Under the pieces are notes generated by a model. The model was not told the origin of the DNA and did not search any database. It saw only the letters and a program-made list of their open reading frames with translations. The translations under genes and the position numbers were made by a program. A stretch of DNA of 64,000 bases, from NCBI GenBank assembly GCA_963817435.1, contig CAWFNY010000001.1, positions 992,001-1,056,000 on the forward strand. The letters are read 5' to 3'. Origin of the DNA: JADJOM01 sp963817435. GTDB taxonomy: Bacteria; Gemmatimonadota; Gemmatimonadetes; Gemmatimonadales; GWC2-71-9. Positions 54,472 to 62,980 of this stretch are shown piece by piece (the stretch's first letter is position 1; each line of letters begins with the position of its first letter).

Positions 54472-54699
54472 TCAGCCCTGGGTCGCGCCGGGAGCGGCCT
54501 TGTCCGCCGCGTACTTCTTCCGGAAGCGGTCGACGCGGCCCTGCGTATCGATGAGGCGCTGCTTGCCGGTGTAGTACGGATGGCACTTGGCACAGATTTC
54601 GACGTGCACGCTGGTGCTCGTGGAACGCGTCTCAAACTCGTTTCCGCACGCACACTTCACGGTGAGCTTCTGGTAGATCGGATGGAGGTTGGCCTTCAC
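54472..54699 (-). CDS. rpmE: 50S ribosomal protein L31, zinc-ribbon form
   Basis: A 75-residue L31. GTG 54699 has AGGAG seven bases upstream and gives the standard start of the family (KANLHPIYQKLTVKC); an in-frame start 25 codons earlier lies in the promoter region. Four cysteines, C16, C18, C36 and C39, form the zinc site of the C+ type, which often marks the zinc-replete paralogue. The C-terminus is Lys/Ala-rich. It leads the series rpmE, prfA, prmC, ylbF-like, tmk, S41 protease. Confidence 0.96.
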   Translation of the reverse strand: MKANLHPIYQKLTVKCACGNEFETRSTSTSVHVEICAKCHPYYTGKQRLIDTQGRVDRFRKKYAADKAAPGATQG

Positions 54700-54715
54700 G
54701 GTCGTCTCCTTGCAG

Positions 54716-54730
54716 CCCCGCGCTGCGGGG
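54716..54730 (-). promoter_or_regulatory. Leader hairpin just upstream of the rpmE ribosome site
   Basis: A 6-bp CCCCGC/GCGGGG stem with a 3-base loop sits about 10 bases upstream of the AGGAG site of rpmE, in a leader of about 60 bases. It may be an L31 autoregulatory element; no conserved motif was recognised. Confidence 0.3.
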
Positions 54731-54763
54731 CGATGATAAGTGCCTAAGCTTGGAAAGCCTGCA

Positions 54764-54793
54764 AATATACACACTTACCCCATGCCGCATCAA
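54764..54793 (-). promoter_or_regulatory. Candidate promoter of the rpmE-prfA-prmC unit
   Basis: On the minus strand TTGATG (54788-54793) and TATATT (54764-54769) are separated by 18 bases, in the most AT-rich stretch of this intergenic region. The leader to GTG 54699 would be about 58 bases. Confidence 0.55.
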
Positions 54794-54844
54794 CTGTCGG
54801 AGTTCCGGTCTGTTCCGCGACGCCGGGCCGGGTCCGGGCTGAGG

Positions 54845-54874
54845 TTTGACACGGGACCGGTGGCATAACTATCG
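54845..54874 (+). promoter_or_regulatory. Candidate promoter of the Crp-family regulator gene
   Basis: A consensus TTGACA (54845-54850) is followed 18 bases later by TATCGT (54869-54874). The leader to GTG 54909 is about 28 bases. It is divergent from the rpmE promoter; about 50 bases lie between the two -35 boxes. Confidence 0.6.
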
Positions 54875-54908
54875 TATTGACTGATACTTCCACCACATAG
54901 AGGGCCCT

Positions 54909-55586
54909 GTGCCGCTGAGTCCGCTCGAGGTCCTGAAGAAGGTCCCCCTCTTCGCCAGCATGCGCGAGGGGGACATCACCGCCTTCGCGGAGCTGGTCCG
55001 GGAGCGGACCTATCCCAAGGGCAGCGTCATCGTGTTCGAGGACGACCCCGGCGATGCGCTGTATCTGGTCGCCGCCGGGCAGGTCAAGGTCGTGCTCATC
55101 GGAGAGGACGGCCGAGAGGTCATTCTCTCGGTCCTCGGGGAGGGCAGCTTCTTCGGGGAGATGGCCCTGATCGACGATCAGCCGCGCTCAGCGACCGTGA
55201 TCGCCATGACCGACGCGGCCGTGCTCGTGCTGCGGCGCGAGGACTTTCAGTCCCGGCTGCGCAGTTCGCCCGAGGTCGCGATCGCGCTGCTGCGGGAGCT
55301 CTCCCGCCGGCTCCGCCGCGCGGACGAGAAGATCGGCAGCCTCGTGCTGCTCGACGTCAACGGCCGGGTCGCGGACCTGATCCTCAGGCTCGCCGAGGAG
55401 GAAGGCGGCGACCGCGTGACCAAGAAGATCACCCACCATGTGATCGCCCAGATGATCGGGTCGAGCCGCGAAACGGTCTCGCGCACAATGCGGGACTTCT
55501 TCGAACGCGGCCTGATCCAGGTGACTCGCAAGGACATCACGATCCTCAATCGCCCCCTGCTCGAGCGCGCCGCAGGCCGCTCGTGA
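54909..55586 (+). CDS. Crp/Fnr-family transcriptional regulator
   Basis: A 225-residue regulator with an N-terminal cyclic-nucleotide-binding fold (about 8-125: LKKVPLFASMREGDITAFAEL, VIVFEDDPGDALYLVAAGQVKV, LGEGSFFGEMALIDDQPRSATV) and a C-terminal winged helix (about 150-215) with recognition helix SSRETVSRTMRDFFERGLI. The phosphate-binding cassette GEMALIDDQPRSA keeps the Glu and Arg expected of a cNMP binder. No cysteine cluster is present, so it is not Fnr-like. GTG 54909 has AGAGGG upstream. It lies upstream of the MBL, CsgG-like and Mla genes and could regulate them, which is inferred from position only. Confidence 0.92.
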   Translation: MPLSPLEVLKKVPLFASMREGDITAFAELVRERTYPKGSVIVFEDDPGDALYLVAAGQVKVVLIGEDGREVILSVLGEGSFFGEMALIDDQPRSATVIAMTDAAVLVLRREDFQSRLRSSPEVAIALLRELSRRLRRADEKIGSLVLLDVNGRVADLILRLAEEEGGDRVTKKITHHVIAQMIGSSRETVSRTMRDFFERGLIQVTRKDITILNRPLLERAAGRS

Positions 55587-55673
55587 CCCAGCGCACGCCG
55601 GCCCTGTGATCCGCGAGGCGGCTTCCGGTGGCAGACTCCTTGCCCACGTGTATGCCATCCTATGAGGGGTGAT

Positions 55674-56540
55674 GTGACGTACACGGCCACGTTCTGGGGA
55701 ACGCGAGGCTCCATACCCACGCCTGGCGCTCACACGGCGCGCTACGGCGGCAACACCTCCTGCGTGGCCGTATCGGGGAATACCGACCAGCTCGTGATCC
55801 TCGATGCCGGGAGCGGGATCCGCCTCCTCGGCCGCGAGCTGTCGCGCCTGGCCACGGCCCCGATGAACCTCGATATCCTGCTCTCCCATACCCACTGGGA
55901 CCACATTCAGGGGCTGCCATTCTTCCAGCCGCTGAATACCAAGGGGAACAGTGTGCGGATCTACGGCGCCGCCCAGGCCGGGGTCCCGCTCGAGGAGATC
56001 CTGGATCGCCAGATGGATCCGGTCGTGTTTCCGGTCCCGCTCAAGGCCCTCGCGGCGGACCTGAAGATCACCGAAGTGAGCACGGGAAGCTTCGAAATCG
56101 ACGGTTTCCTGGTTGAGGCATTCCGGCTGCGTCACCCGGGCACGACCCTCGGCTACAAGCTGGTCCCGGTCAAGGGTGGCCGGACTATTGCTTATGTCAC
56201 GGACAACGAGCTGGGCGAGGGCGGGAGCTACGACGTCCCGCCAGACTGGCGGGCCCAGCTGGTGAGATTCCTCGGGGGGGTCGACACGTTAATCCATGAC
56301 GGGATGTACTCCGAGGCAATGATCGAGGCCCGTGCGGGCTGGGGTCATTCGACCCCCGAGCAGGCCATCGCGCTGGCGCGTGATGCAGGTTGCAGGCGAC
56401 TGGTGCTGTTCCACCACGAGCCGGAACATGACGATGCGGCGATCGACGCACTTGTGGTCGGAGCGCGGAGTTTTGCGGCGGCACGTGCGCCTGGCCTGCA
56501 GGTCGAGGCTGCAATGGAAGGGATGTCCCTGACTCTCTGA
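55674..56540 (+). CDS. MBL-fold metallohydrolase
   Basis: A 288-residue metallo-beta-lactamase-fold protein starting TYTATFWGTRGSIPTPG and with the metal motif HTHWDH in LLSHTHWDHIQGL. Later ligand histidines and aspartates are in FRLRHPGTTLGY, AYVTDNE, LIHDGMYSE and LFHHEP. It resembles the beta-lactamase-fold phosphodiesterase group seen beside signalling genes (cyclic-nucleotide phosphodiesterase class). GTG 55674 is chosen because GAGGGG lies a few bases upstream; ATG 55662 four codons earlier has no ribosome site. It is followed 14 bases later by the CsgG-like gene. Confidence 0.85.
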   Translation: MTYTATFWGTRGSIPTPGAHTARYGGNTSCVAVSGNTDQLVILDAGSGIRLLGRELSRLATAPMNLDILLSHTHWDHIQGLPFFQPLNTKGNSVRIYGAAQAGVPLEEILDRQMDPVVFPVPLKALAADLKITEVSTGSFEIDGFLVEAFRLRHPGTTLGYKLVPVKGGRTIAYVTDNELGEGGSYDVPPDWRAQLVRFLGGVDTLIHDGMYSEAMIEARAGWGHSTPEQAIALARDAGCRRLVLFHHEPEHDDAAIDALVVGARSFAAARAPGLQVEAAMEGMSLTL

Positions 56541-56554
56541 CGAGGTCTGACGCT

Positions 56555-57256
56555 ATGCGACACCGTTCGTTGATGCTGTTCGCCCTGGCCAGCCTGACTA
56601 CGGCGCCCCTGCTCCGAGCGCAGGATACCCGGCCGGGCATCGCCGTGATGCCGTTCCAGAACGGCGGCTCCTACGGGCAGGACAAGGAAAACTTCGAGGC
56701 ACTCGAGAAGGGACTCGCGGGCATGCTCATCAGCGAGCTGGCCCAGAACCCGGGCGCGCGCGTGGTCGAGCGCGAGAACGTCCAGTCTCTCCTCAGCGAG
56801 CAGGATCTCGGCAAGGATGGCCGGGTGGACGCCGCCACCGCGGCGAAGGTCGGCAAGCTGGTCGGCGCCAAGTACATGGTGCTCGGCAGCTTCGTCGATC
56901 TGTACGGGCACTTTCGCGTCGATGCCCGCCTGGTCGATGTGGAGACCAGCGAGATCCTGAAGGTCGTCCGCAGTGATCCGAAGTACGAGAAGCGCGAGGA
57001 GATGTTCAAGCTGATCCAGTCGCTGGCGGAGCGCCTGATGGCGGAGACCAAGCTGCCGCCGCTCAGCGCTGAGGTGAGCCGGGCGGTGAAGGCCCGCAAC
57101 GTCCCCACCGAGGCGCTCACCTACTACAGTCGCGCCCTGCTGTACCAGGACCGGGGCGACAAGGCGAAGGCGGCGGAATTCTTCAGCAAGGCCGTGGAGA
57201 GCTTCCCGGATTACGCCGAGGCGAAGGCCGGCCTTCAGAGGGTACGCGGCAGCTGA
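56555..57256 (+). CDS. CsgG/FlgO-like exported protein
   Basis: A 233-residue exported protein with a Sec signal peptide (about 1-22). Residues about 25-165 match the CsgG-type fold (GIAVMPFQNGG; LAGMLISELAQNPGARVVERENVQ; AAKVGKLVGAKYMVLGSFVDLYG; FRVDARLVDVETSEIL). The C-terminal part (about 185-230) is one or two TPR-like units. Full CsgG forms outer-membrane secretion pores; this short form lacks a lipobox cysteine and more probably is a soluble periplasmic relative. It leads into the Mla genes three bases after its stop, suggesting co-transcription. Confidence 0.78.
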   Translation: MRHRSLMLFALASLTTAPLLRAQDTRPGIAVMPFQNGGSYGQDKENFEALEKGLAGMLISELAQNPGARVVERENVQSLLSEQDLGKDGRVDAATAAKVGKLVGAKYMVLGSFVDLYGHFRVDARLVDVETSEILKVVRSDPKYEKREEMFKLIQSLAERLMAETKLPPLSAEVSRAVKARNVPTEALTYYSRALLYQDRGDKAKAAEFFSKAVESFPDYAEAKAGLQRVRGS

Positions 57257-57259
57257 CCG

Positions 57260-58045
57260 GTGGTTCGCTTTTTCGGCGCGATTGGTCGTGGGACGGCGCG
57301 CTGGCTCGCCCAGGTGGGCGCGCTGGCGCGCTTCGCGTTTGACGCGGTTGCCTCGCTGCAGACCCTGCCTGGCGCGGGGCGCCGGGTCGCCACCCAGGTA
57401 CTGCTCAATCAGCTTCGCTTCACCGCGCTGGAAGCCGTCGGGCTGATCGTCCTGCTCTCCGGGGTCCTCAGCTACCTCACCATCTCCGCCACGGTCGCGC
57501 AGCTCGACAAGGTGGGCGCTTCGGAGCTCATCGGGCGGCTGATGATCGTGGTCATCGTCAGAACCCTCGGCCCCCTGCTCACCGCGATCGCCGTGGTGGG
57601 ACGCAGCGGGACCGCCATCACCGCCGAGCTCGCGACCAACACCGTCCTTGGCGAAGTGCGCGCCCTGGAGGGAATGGGCATCGACCCGTTCCACTATCTC
57701 GTCCTGCCCCGATTGTTCGGCTGCGTGGTGTCGGTTTGTACGCTGACGGTGCTCTTCGACGTGATCTCCGTCTTCGGCGGCTATCTGGCCGCCGCATTCA
57801 TCGCGGGGATGAGCGCCTCACGGTACCTCGGCATCGTCCTCTCGTACCTGACCACCCAGGACGTCGTTCTCACGGTGTTCAAGGGCCTCGTCTTCGGTCT
57901 CATCATCGGGGTGATCCCCAGTTATGAAGGGCTCTCGGTCCGCCGCGGTCCCACCGAGATTCCGCAAGCGGTCATCCGCGGGACGGTGAACTCCATCACC
58001 CTCATCTTCGTGGTGGCCGCGCTCATCGTGGGGGCCCTCCAGTGA
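57260..58045 (+). CDS. mlaE: MlaE-family ABC transporter permease
   Basis: A 261-residue permease of the MCE/Mla lipid transport system, which moves phospholipids between the inner and outer membranes. It has five or six membrane segments and the family block RSGTAITAELATNTVLGEVRALEGMGIDPFHYLVLPR. The start at GTG 57260 follows the CsgG-like stop by three bases. The end overlaps the ATPase gene by four bases (GTGA). Confidence 0.95.
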   Translation: MVRFFGAIGRGTARWLAQVGALARFAFDAVASLQTLPGAGRRVATQVLLNQLRFTALEAVGLIVLLSGVLSYLTISATVAQLDKVGASELIGRLMIVVIVRTLGPLLTAIAVVGRSGTAITAELATNTVLGEVRALEGMGIDPFHYLVLPRLFGCVVSVCTLTVLFDVISVFGGYLAAAFIAGMSASRYLGIVLSYLTTQDVVLTVFKGLVFGLIIGVIPSYEGLSVRRGPTEIPQAVIRGTVNSITLIFVVAALIVGALQ

Positions 58046-58758
58046 GCGAGCCGGTGCTCCTCTTCTCGGAGGTGCCGCTGGGCCAGGTACGCCGGCGCAC
58101 GATGAGCGGCATTCCGAATACCGCGACCGAGGCCGAAGGGACCTTCACGCTCGAGGTCGAGGCGCATCGCACGGTGGTGGTGACCGGCGACGAGGCGAGC
58201 GGTGTCGACCTGCTCGGCGGTCTCGCCATGGGCCTCGAGCGAACCGCGGGCGGGCTGGTGCGCACCCTTGGAGCGGATGTGGCGGCGATGGAGCGCCGCG
58301 CCCAACTCGCCTTCCGCCGAAAGGTCGGATACCTTCCCGCGCAAGACGGCCTCTTGCAGAATCTCACCCTGCGCGAAAACATCAGACTACCGCTGCGATT
58401 CGGCAGTGACTTCCGCCCCAGGGACATCGAGGGACGTGTCGACGTGATTGTCGCCCAGTTGCGCCTGGCCCGGGTGTCCGACCTTCGCCCCGCGCAGGCG
58501 AGCGCCGAGGACCGACGCCGGGCTGCGCTTGCCCGCGCGCTGGCCTTCGATCCGGAGCTGGTCATTCTGGAGGAGCCGTTCGACGGCCTGACCGATCGCG
58601 CCGCCGGCGAGCTGCTGGAAGCCGCGCGCGGCGGCGAGACGGCCGAGGGCGGGCGCCGCACTGTCCTCCTGACGGGCGCCGATCTGCCCGCGCTCTTGCG
58701 TACCCGCGTGGACCGGCACCTCCGCCTGGTCCGCGGGCGCCCCGAGGAGGTACGATGA
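58042..58758 (+). CDS. Degenerate MlaF-like ABC ATPase without Walker A lysine
   Basis: A 238-residue ABC-type subunit at the mlaF position. The Walker A region (about 46-57) reads VVVTGDEASGVDLL: the position of the catalytic lysine is V and the following Ser/Thr is D. The signature region (152-167) has ASAEDRRRAALARAL instead of LSGGQ. The Walker B LVILEEPFDGLT (173-184) and the Q-loop VGYLPAQDGLLQNLTLREN (95-113) are preserved. It can probably still fold and bind MlaE but ATP binding and hydrolysis are doubtful. Overlaps mlaE and mlaD by four bases each, so it is not an isolated remnant. Confidence 0.85.
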   Translation: MSEPVLLFSEVPLGQVRRRTMSGIPNTATEAEGTFTLEVEAHRTVVVTGDEASGVDLLGGLAMGLERTAGGLVRTLGADVAAMERRAQLAFRRKVGYLPAQDGLLQNLTLRENIRLPLRFGSDFRPRDIEGRVDVIVAQLRLARVSDLRPAQASAEDRRRAALARALAFDPELVILEEPFDGLTDRAAGELLEAARGGETAEGGRRTVLLTGADLPALLRTRVDRHLRLVRGRPEEVR

Positions 58759-59690
58759 GTCTCCGTCCCCGCACCGCGGACGTTCTGGTCGGGCTGCTGG
58801 TGGTCGGCGCGGTGGTCGTCACGCTGGTGGCCTTCGTGGTGACGCGCGGCTGGACCGAGCGGCGCATCACGCTGTACATGCTGAGTCCCAACGTCCAGGA
58901 CCTCAAGCAGGACACTCCGGTGTACCTGCAGGGCCTCGCCATCGGAGAGGTCGCGTCCATCTCGCCGCAGGCCGACACCGGACAGATGATCAGTGCCCCG
59001 GAATTCCTGGTCGCGCTGCGGCTCCGCGAACGCTATGCGAATGGGGTTCCGATCCGCCTGCCGCTGGGGACGCGCGCCGAGATCAGCTCGACCGGCCTCA
59101 TCGGGGCGGCGTCGATCGCGCTGCAGGTGCCGAAGAACAACATCAGCGCGGTGCTCGCACCGGGAGACACGATCCACGGAGAATTGACGCAGGGCTGGAC
59201 CGATGTCCTCAAGGAGGTCGCTGACACACTGAAGACGCAGGTGTCCGACATCCTGAAGGACACCCGCCGGCTGCTGGGCACGCTGGACCACACTGCCGGG
59301 GTCACCCAGACCGAGATCCTGGCGACCGGGCCTGAGCTCCGGGCGACCCTCGCCAGCGCACGCCAGATGCTGGACCGCCTCGAGCCCATGATCGAGCAGA
59401 CCCGTACCACGCTCGCCTCGACCGATACCAGTATCGGTGTACTGCAGGATTCGCTCGCGCTGCTGCTGGGAGACACGCGCCGGCTGGTCAATCGCGCCGA
59501 CACGCTGACCGCCACGGTCGCGCAGACCGCGAATGACGTGACGCCGGACGTACGGCAGACGCTGCAGAACGTCTACATCCTCAGCGCCAAGCTGGAGTAC
59601 TTCATCGACCAGGTCAGCCGCCGCCCCCACCGCCTGCTCACCGGCGTCCGGCCGCTCCCACGCGATTCGATCGCGGCGGCTGCCCCATGA
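58755..59690 (+). CDS. mlaD: MlaD-family MCE-domain protein
   Basis: A 311-residue periplasmic MCE protein anchored by one N-terminal membrane helix (about 9-29). The MCE domain lies at about 35-135 (PVYLQGLAIGEVASISP; LRLRERYANGVPIRLPLGTRAEI; ISSTGLIGAASIAL). A helical C-terminal part (about 150-290), rich in Thr, Leu and Asp with many repeats of helical spacers, probably builds a hydrophobic tunnel. It binds phospholipid in the Mla complex. No mlaB or mlaC is adjacent. ATG 58755 overlaps the ATPase stop; its own stop overlaps the HD-GYP gene. Confidence 0.93.
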   Translation: MSLRPRTADVLVGLLVVGAVVVTLVAFVVTRGWTERRITLYMLSPNVQDLKQDTPVYLQGLAIGEVASISPQADTGQMISAPEFLVALRLRERYANGVPIRLPLGTRAEISSTGLIGAASIALQVPKNNISAVLAPGDTIHGELTQGWTDVLKEVADTLKTQVSDILKDTRRLLGTLDHTAGVTQTEILATGPELRATLASARQMLDRLEPMIEQTRTTLASTDTSIGVLQDSLALLLGDTRRLVNRADTLTATVAQTANDVTPDVRQTLQNVYILSAKLEYFIDQVSRRPHRLLTGVRPLPRDSIAAAAP

Positions 59691-61657
59691 AGTACCTGCT
59701 CTTTCACCCGCCGTCCTGGTCTCCCGGCGCGGTCGCTGGTGCGTTCGCCGCCGAGCAGGTCGAACTGCGGGAGGTCGCGGGACCGGGGGAGGTCCGTGCG
59801 GATGAACGGCCGGCCGCCTATCTGCTCGATGCGAGCACCCGGCGCCAGGTCACCCCGCAACTCCTTGCGGCACTCCGCGACGCCGGTATCGCGCTGCTGG
59901 CACTCGGCGAGCCGGGTGAATCCGATGTGCCGTCCGAGCTGCCGGCCGAGCTGCTCGCCGGGTTTCTGACCTTTCCGGCAGGACCCAGGCAGCTGCTGGT
60001 CGCGCTTCGTTCCGCGTTCCGGGTCTCGGCCGCCCACCGTGAGCACGCCCGGGCGCGGGCGGAGACGGCGGCTCGGCTGCACGAGCTCACCGAGCTGGCC
60101 GAAATCGGCGTCCTGCTGACCACCGAGAAGAACCTCGATACCCTGCTGAACCTGATCCTGACGCAGGCGCGCCGGGTCACCCAGTCCGACGCGGGCAGCC
60201 TGTACATCGCCGAGAAGGACGAACTGGGAACGCGGCGCCTGCGCTTCAAGCTGAGCCAGAACGACAGCCGTCCGGATATTCCCTTCGTGGAATTCACGAT
60301 CCCGGTCGACCACACCTCGCTGGCCGGCTATGCGGCCACCGAGGCGGATCCGCTGGTCATCGAGGACGTGTACATGCTGCCGCCGGACGTGGAGTACTCC
60401 TTCAACCGTTCCTTCGATGAACGGTACGGGTACCGCACCAAGAGCATGCTGGTCATTCCGATGCAGAACCATTCGGGAGAGGTGATCGGCGTCCTGCAGC
60501 TCCTGAACCGCAAGCGTGATGCGGCGGCGGTGCTTTCCACTCCTGAGGAGGCGACCCGGCAGATCATCGCGTACAGCCCCCACACGGTGAAGATCGTGAA
60601 AGCGCTGGCCGGTCAGGCGGCGGTCTCCATCGAGAACAGCCAGCTCTACGAAGCGATCGAGCGGCTGTTCGAGGGCTTCGTGAAGGCCGCGGTCAAGGCG
60701 ATCGAGCAGCGCGACCCGACGACCTCGGGCCATTCGGAGCGGGTCGCCAGCCGGACCGTGGCGCTGGCGGAGGCGGTCGACCGGGTCCGGGATGGCCCGT
60801 TCGCCCGCATCAGCTTCAGCCGCGAACAGGTGCGCGAGATCCGCTACGCCGGCCTGCTCCACGACTTTGGCAAGGTCGGGGTCCGCGAACAGGTGCTGGT
60901 CAAGGCGAAGAAGCTGTACGACGGGGAGCTGACGATCATCCGCCAGCGCCACGCCTTCATCCGGCGCACGGCGGAGCTGACATTCGAGCGGGAACGCGCG
61001 GAGTATCTCTACCGGAGGGGTCGCGAGGGGTACGAGGAGTTCCTGGCCGCCCTGGAGGCACGTCAGCGGGAGGCGATTGAAACCGTCGACCGGATGTTGC
61101 GGGTGGTGCTCGCCTCCAACGAGCCGACCGTGCTCGCCGAGGGCGACTTCGCGCAGCTCAATGAATTCGCGGCGATGGAGTTTTTCGATATCGATGGCCA
61201 GGCCCAGCCCTACCTCGCCGGCATGGAGGTCAAGCATCTCAGCATCCGGAAGGGCAGCCTCGACGAACGGGAGCGGCTCGAGATCGAGAGCCACGTCAGC
61301 CACACGTTCGATTTCCTGAGGAAGATTCCGTGGACCAAGGGGCTCGCCGGCATTCCGGACATCGCGCGCGGGCATCACGAGAAGCTGGACGGCACCGGGT
61401 ATCCCCGGCAGGTGCGGGGCGAGGCGATCCCGCTGCAGACCCGCATGATGACGATTGCGGACATCTTCGACGCCCTCACCGCGCAGGACCGGCCCTACAA
61501 GCGCGCCCTCCCCACCACGCGCGCCCTCGACATCCTCTCGGACGAGGTCAAGACGGGGCAGCTCGACCCGGACCTCTTCCGGCTGTTCATCGACGCGAGG
61601 ATCTGGGAGGACCGACCGCCCGAACGACGGGACAGCCGGGGCATGGTGAGGCCGTAA
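59687..61657 (+). CDS. GAF plus HD-GYP phosphodiesterase with a large insertion
   Basis: A 656-residue signalling protein. Residues about 1-115 may be a degenerate receiver-like domain; 130-325 is a GAF domain (LAEIGVLLTTEKNLDTLLNLIL; SMLVIPMQNHSGEVIGVLQLLNR); 330-640 is an HD-GYP domain. Metal and catalytic residues are present: H349, H392-D393 in LLHDFGKVG, H536, H563-H564-E565 and DGTGYP (568-573). The distance from HD to HHE is about 170 residues, where the usual value is near 55, so about 115 residues (about 425-525) are inserted. It probably hydrolyses c-di-GMP, or 3'3'-cGAMP. ATG 59687 overlaps the mlaD stop. Confidence 0.9.
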   Translation: MKYLLFHPPSWSPGAVAGAFAAEQVELREVAGPGEVRADERPAAYLLDASTRRQVTPQLLAALRDAGIALLALGEPGESDVPSELPAELLAGFLTFPAGPRQLLVALRSAFRVSAAHREHARARAETAARLHELTELAEIGVLLTTEKNLDTLLNLILTQARRVTQSDAGSLYIAEKDELGTRRLRFKLSQNDSRPDIPFVEFTIPVDHTSLAGYAATEADPLVIEDVYMLPPDVEYSFNRSFDERYGYRTKSMLVIPMQNHSGEVIGVLQLLNRKRDAAAVLSTPEEATRQIIAYSPHTVKIVKALAGQAAVSIENSQLYEAIERLFEGFVKAAVKAIEQRDPTTSGHSERVASRTVALAEAVDRVRDGPFARISFSREQVREIRYAGLLHDFGKVGVREQVLVKAKKLYDGELTIIRQRHAFIRRTAELTFERERAEYLYRRGREGYEEFLAALEARQREAIETVDRMLRVVLASNEPTVLAEGDFAQLNEFAAMEFFDIDGQAQPYLAGMEVKHLSIRKGSLDERERLEIESHVSHTFDFLRKIPWTKGLAGIPDIARGHHEKLDGTGYPRQVRGEAIPLQTRMMTIADIFDALTAQDRPYKRALPTTRALDILSDEVKTGQLDPDLFRLFIDARIWEDRPPERRDSRGMVRP

Positions 61658-61672
61658 TCCGGATCGCGACGG

Positions 61673-61703
61673 GCGGGGCCCCGGCTAGGCGGGGCCCCGC
61701 TTC
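61673..61703. terminator. Bidirectional GC terminator between HD-GYP and DUF4105 genes
   Basis: An 11-bp perfect stem (61673-61683 and 61690-61700) with loop GCTAGG. The TAG stop of the DUF4105 gene (minus strand) lies in the loop. Each arm also contains the self-complementary GGGGCCCC. A TTC follows on the plus side; no long T-run. Confidence 0.55.
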
Positions 61704-62980
61704 ATTCGGGCTACCCAGGCAAGGACGCCGAACATCAGTCCGAGGTTGACCGGAACGAAGAGGGCGAGCACCTGCCCATTCACCTGGTTGAACGACGGCA
61801 GCAGCTTCAGCGCGAGGCCGAGGAACGACAGGCTCCCGACGACGATGGCCAGCAATCGCGCGGCACGGCAGAGGCCCTGCCGAGGCGGCGCGACGAGCGG
61901 CAAAACGAGGGCGAGCGCAAGCGCGAACAGCGAGCACTGCAGCAGATTCTCGTTGCGCGCCGCAATCACGTGGTCCGTAAACGCCCAGAGCCCGGCGAGA
62001 ATGGCACCCGCGACACCCGTCACCAGGGCCCACAGCGTCCCCCCCCACTGCAAGATGCGCCGTGCGGCAGTCGAACTCCCCGCCGATCTCCCGGCCCCGT
62101 ACAACAGTCCTCCGATGATCGCCCCCGCAACCAGGAACGGCACACCCCAGGCCGGCGGCGAATCCGGGACGGGATAGCTGTCACTCAGGTAGATCGTCCG
62201 CTCCTGGCGCACCAGAGGGACCAGCGCCCCGGTGCTGTCCGGGACACGGACGGTATCGAGGTACTCCCGCAGCTTGAGCGGGAGAAACATCTCGTCCCAG
62301 CGGGTGATCGGCCGGTCGGCCCCGTGACCGAGCGCAAGCAGCAGTCCCATGTAGAGCGGGATGTTGTTGGTGTTGAGTCGCTGAGTGTGGAAGCGGTAGC
62401 TCCCGCTGGCCGGCCCCTGCATTTGCGCCCTGAACGCGCCGCCGAGGACCCGATCGATGGCGTCCCGCACCCGGGTAGAGCAGTTGTCGAGGTAGTAGTC
62501 GTAGCGATAGAACTTGTTTTCGTCGAGTGCGTTCCGCTCGAGCGCGTTCCGCATTGCCAGCCGCTCGGCGGGAGTCAGGTTGAGTTCCTGCTGCCACACC
62601 GATCGCCGGGCCGCGATGTAGCGCGGCACGTCATCTTCCGTCGGATACCCGGCCATCCAGTACCACATCCTGCCCTGGATGAATCGCAGGAGGAAATTCT
62701 CCTGCCGGAAGCTGAACATGCCATAGTTGTAGGCGACGCTCGTCCCCTGCCGCCGGTCCTCGACCACGATGGCATTGTGCCCGAAGCGCTCCCATACCTC
62801 GGCGCCAACGCCCATGGTCATGATCGAGATCGTCAGCTCCGAGCCGGGCGGCCCCGATGTCTCTACTGTGGGGCGACCGGCTGCCTGCGCGGTGAGGCCA
62901 GGCGGGGCACCCAACGCCAGAGCGAGCAGGAGCAGCGTGAGGCCCTGCCTCGCAACCACGGAGGAGCGCACGAGCCTCAC
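61685..62980 (-). CDS. DUF4105-domain membrane protein
   Basis: A 431-residue protein with an N-terminal signal or anchor (about 11-32), a DUF4105 domain (about 40-190; ISIMTMGVGAEVWERFGHNAIVV, TSVAYNYGMFSFRQENFLLRFI, MWYWMAGYP, the YRYDYYLDNCSTRVRDAI block) and five or so C-terminal membrane segments (about 290-425). The histidine in ERFGHNA and the cysteine in DNCSTR match a papain-like (NlpC/P60-related) catalytic pair. Function unknown; a periplasmic thiol hydrolase or amidase is plausible. GTG 62980 overlaps the oxidoreductase stop (GTGA). Confidence 0.85.
   Translation of the reverse strand: MRLVRSSVVARQGLTLLLLALALGAPPGLTAQAAGRPTVETSGPPGSELTISIMTMGVGAEVWERFGHNAIVVEDRRQGTSVAYNYGMFSFRQENFLLRFIQGRMWYWMAGYPTEDDVPRYIAARRSVWQQELNLTPAERLAMRNALERNALDENKFYRYDYYLDNCSTRVRDAIDRVLGGAFRAQMQGPASGSYRFHTQRLNTNNIPLYMGLLLALGHGADRPITRWDEMFLPLKLREYLDTVRVPDSTGALVPLVRQERTIYLSDSYPVPDSPPAWGVPFLVAGAIIGGLLYGAGRSAGSSTAARRILQWGGTLWALVTGVAGAILAGLWAFTDHVIAARNENLLQCSLFALALALVLPLVAPPRQGLCRAARLLAIVVGSLSFLGLALKLLPSFNQVNGQVLALFVPVNLGLMFGVLAWVARMKRGPA

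Noticed and set aside
54472..54774. A longer L31 starting at ATG 54774
   Set aside because: The added 25 residues overlap the candidate promoter and leader and do not resemble L31; GTG 54699 has the AGGAG site.
59573..61378. A 601-codon minus-strand open frame across mlaD and the HD-GYP gene
   Set aside because: Overlaps two strongly supported genes, no recognisable domain, no ribosome site.
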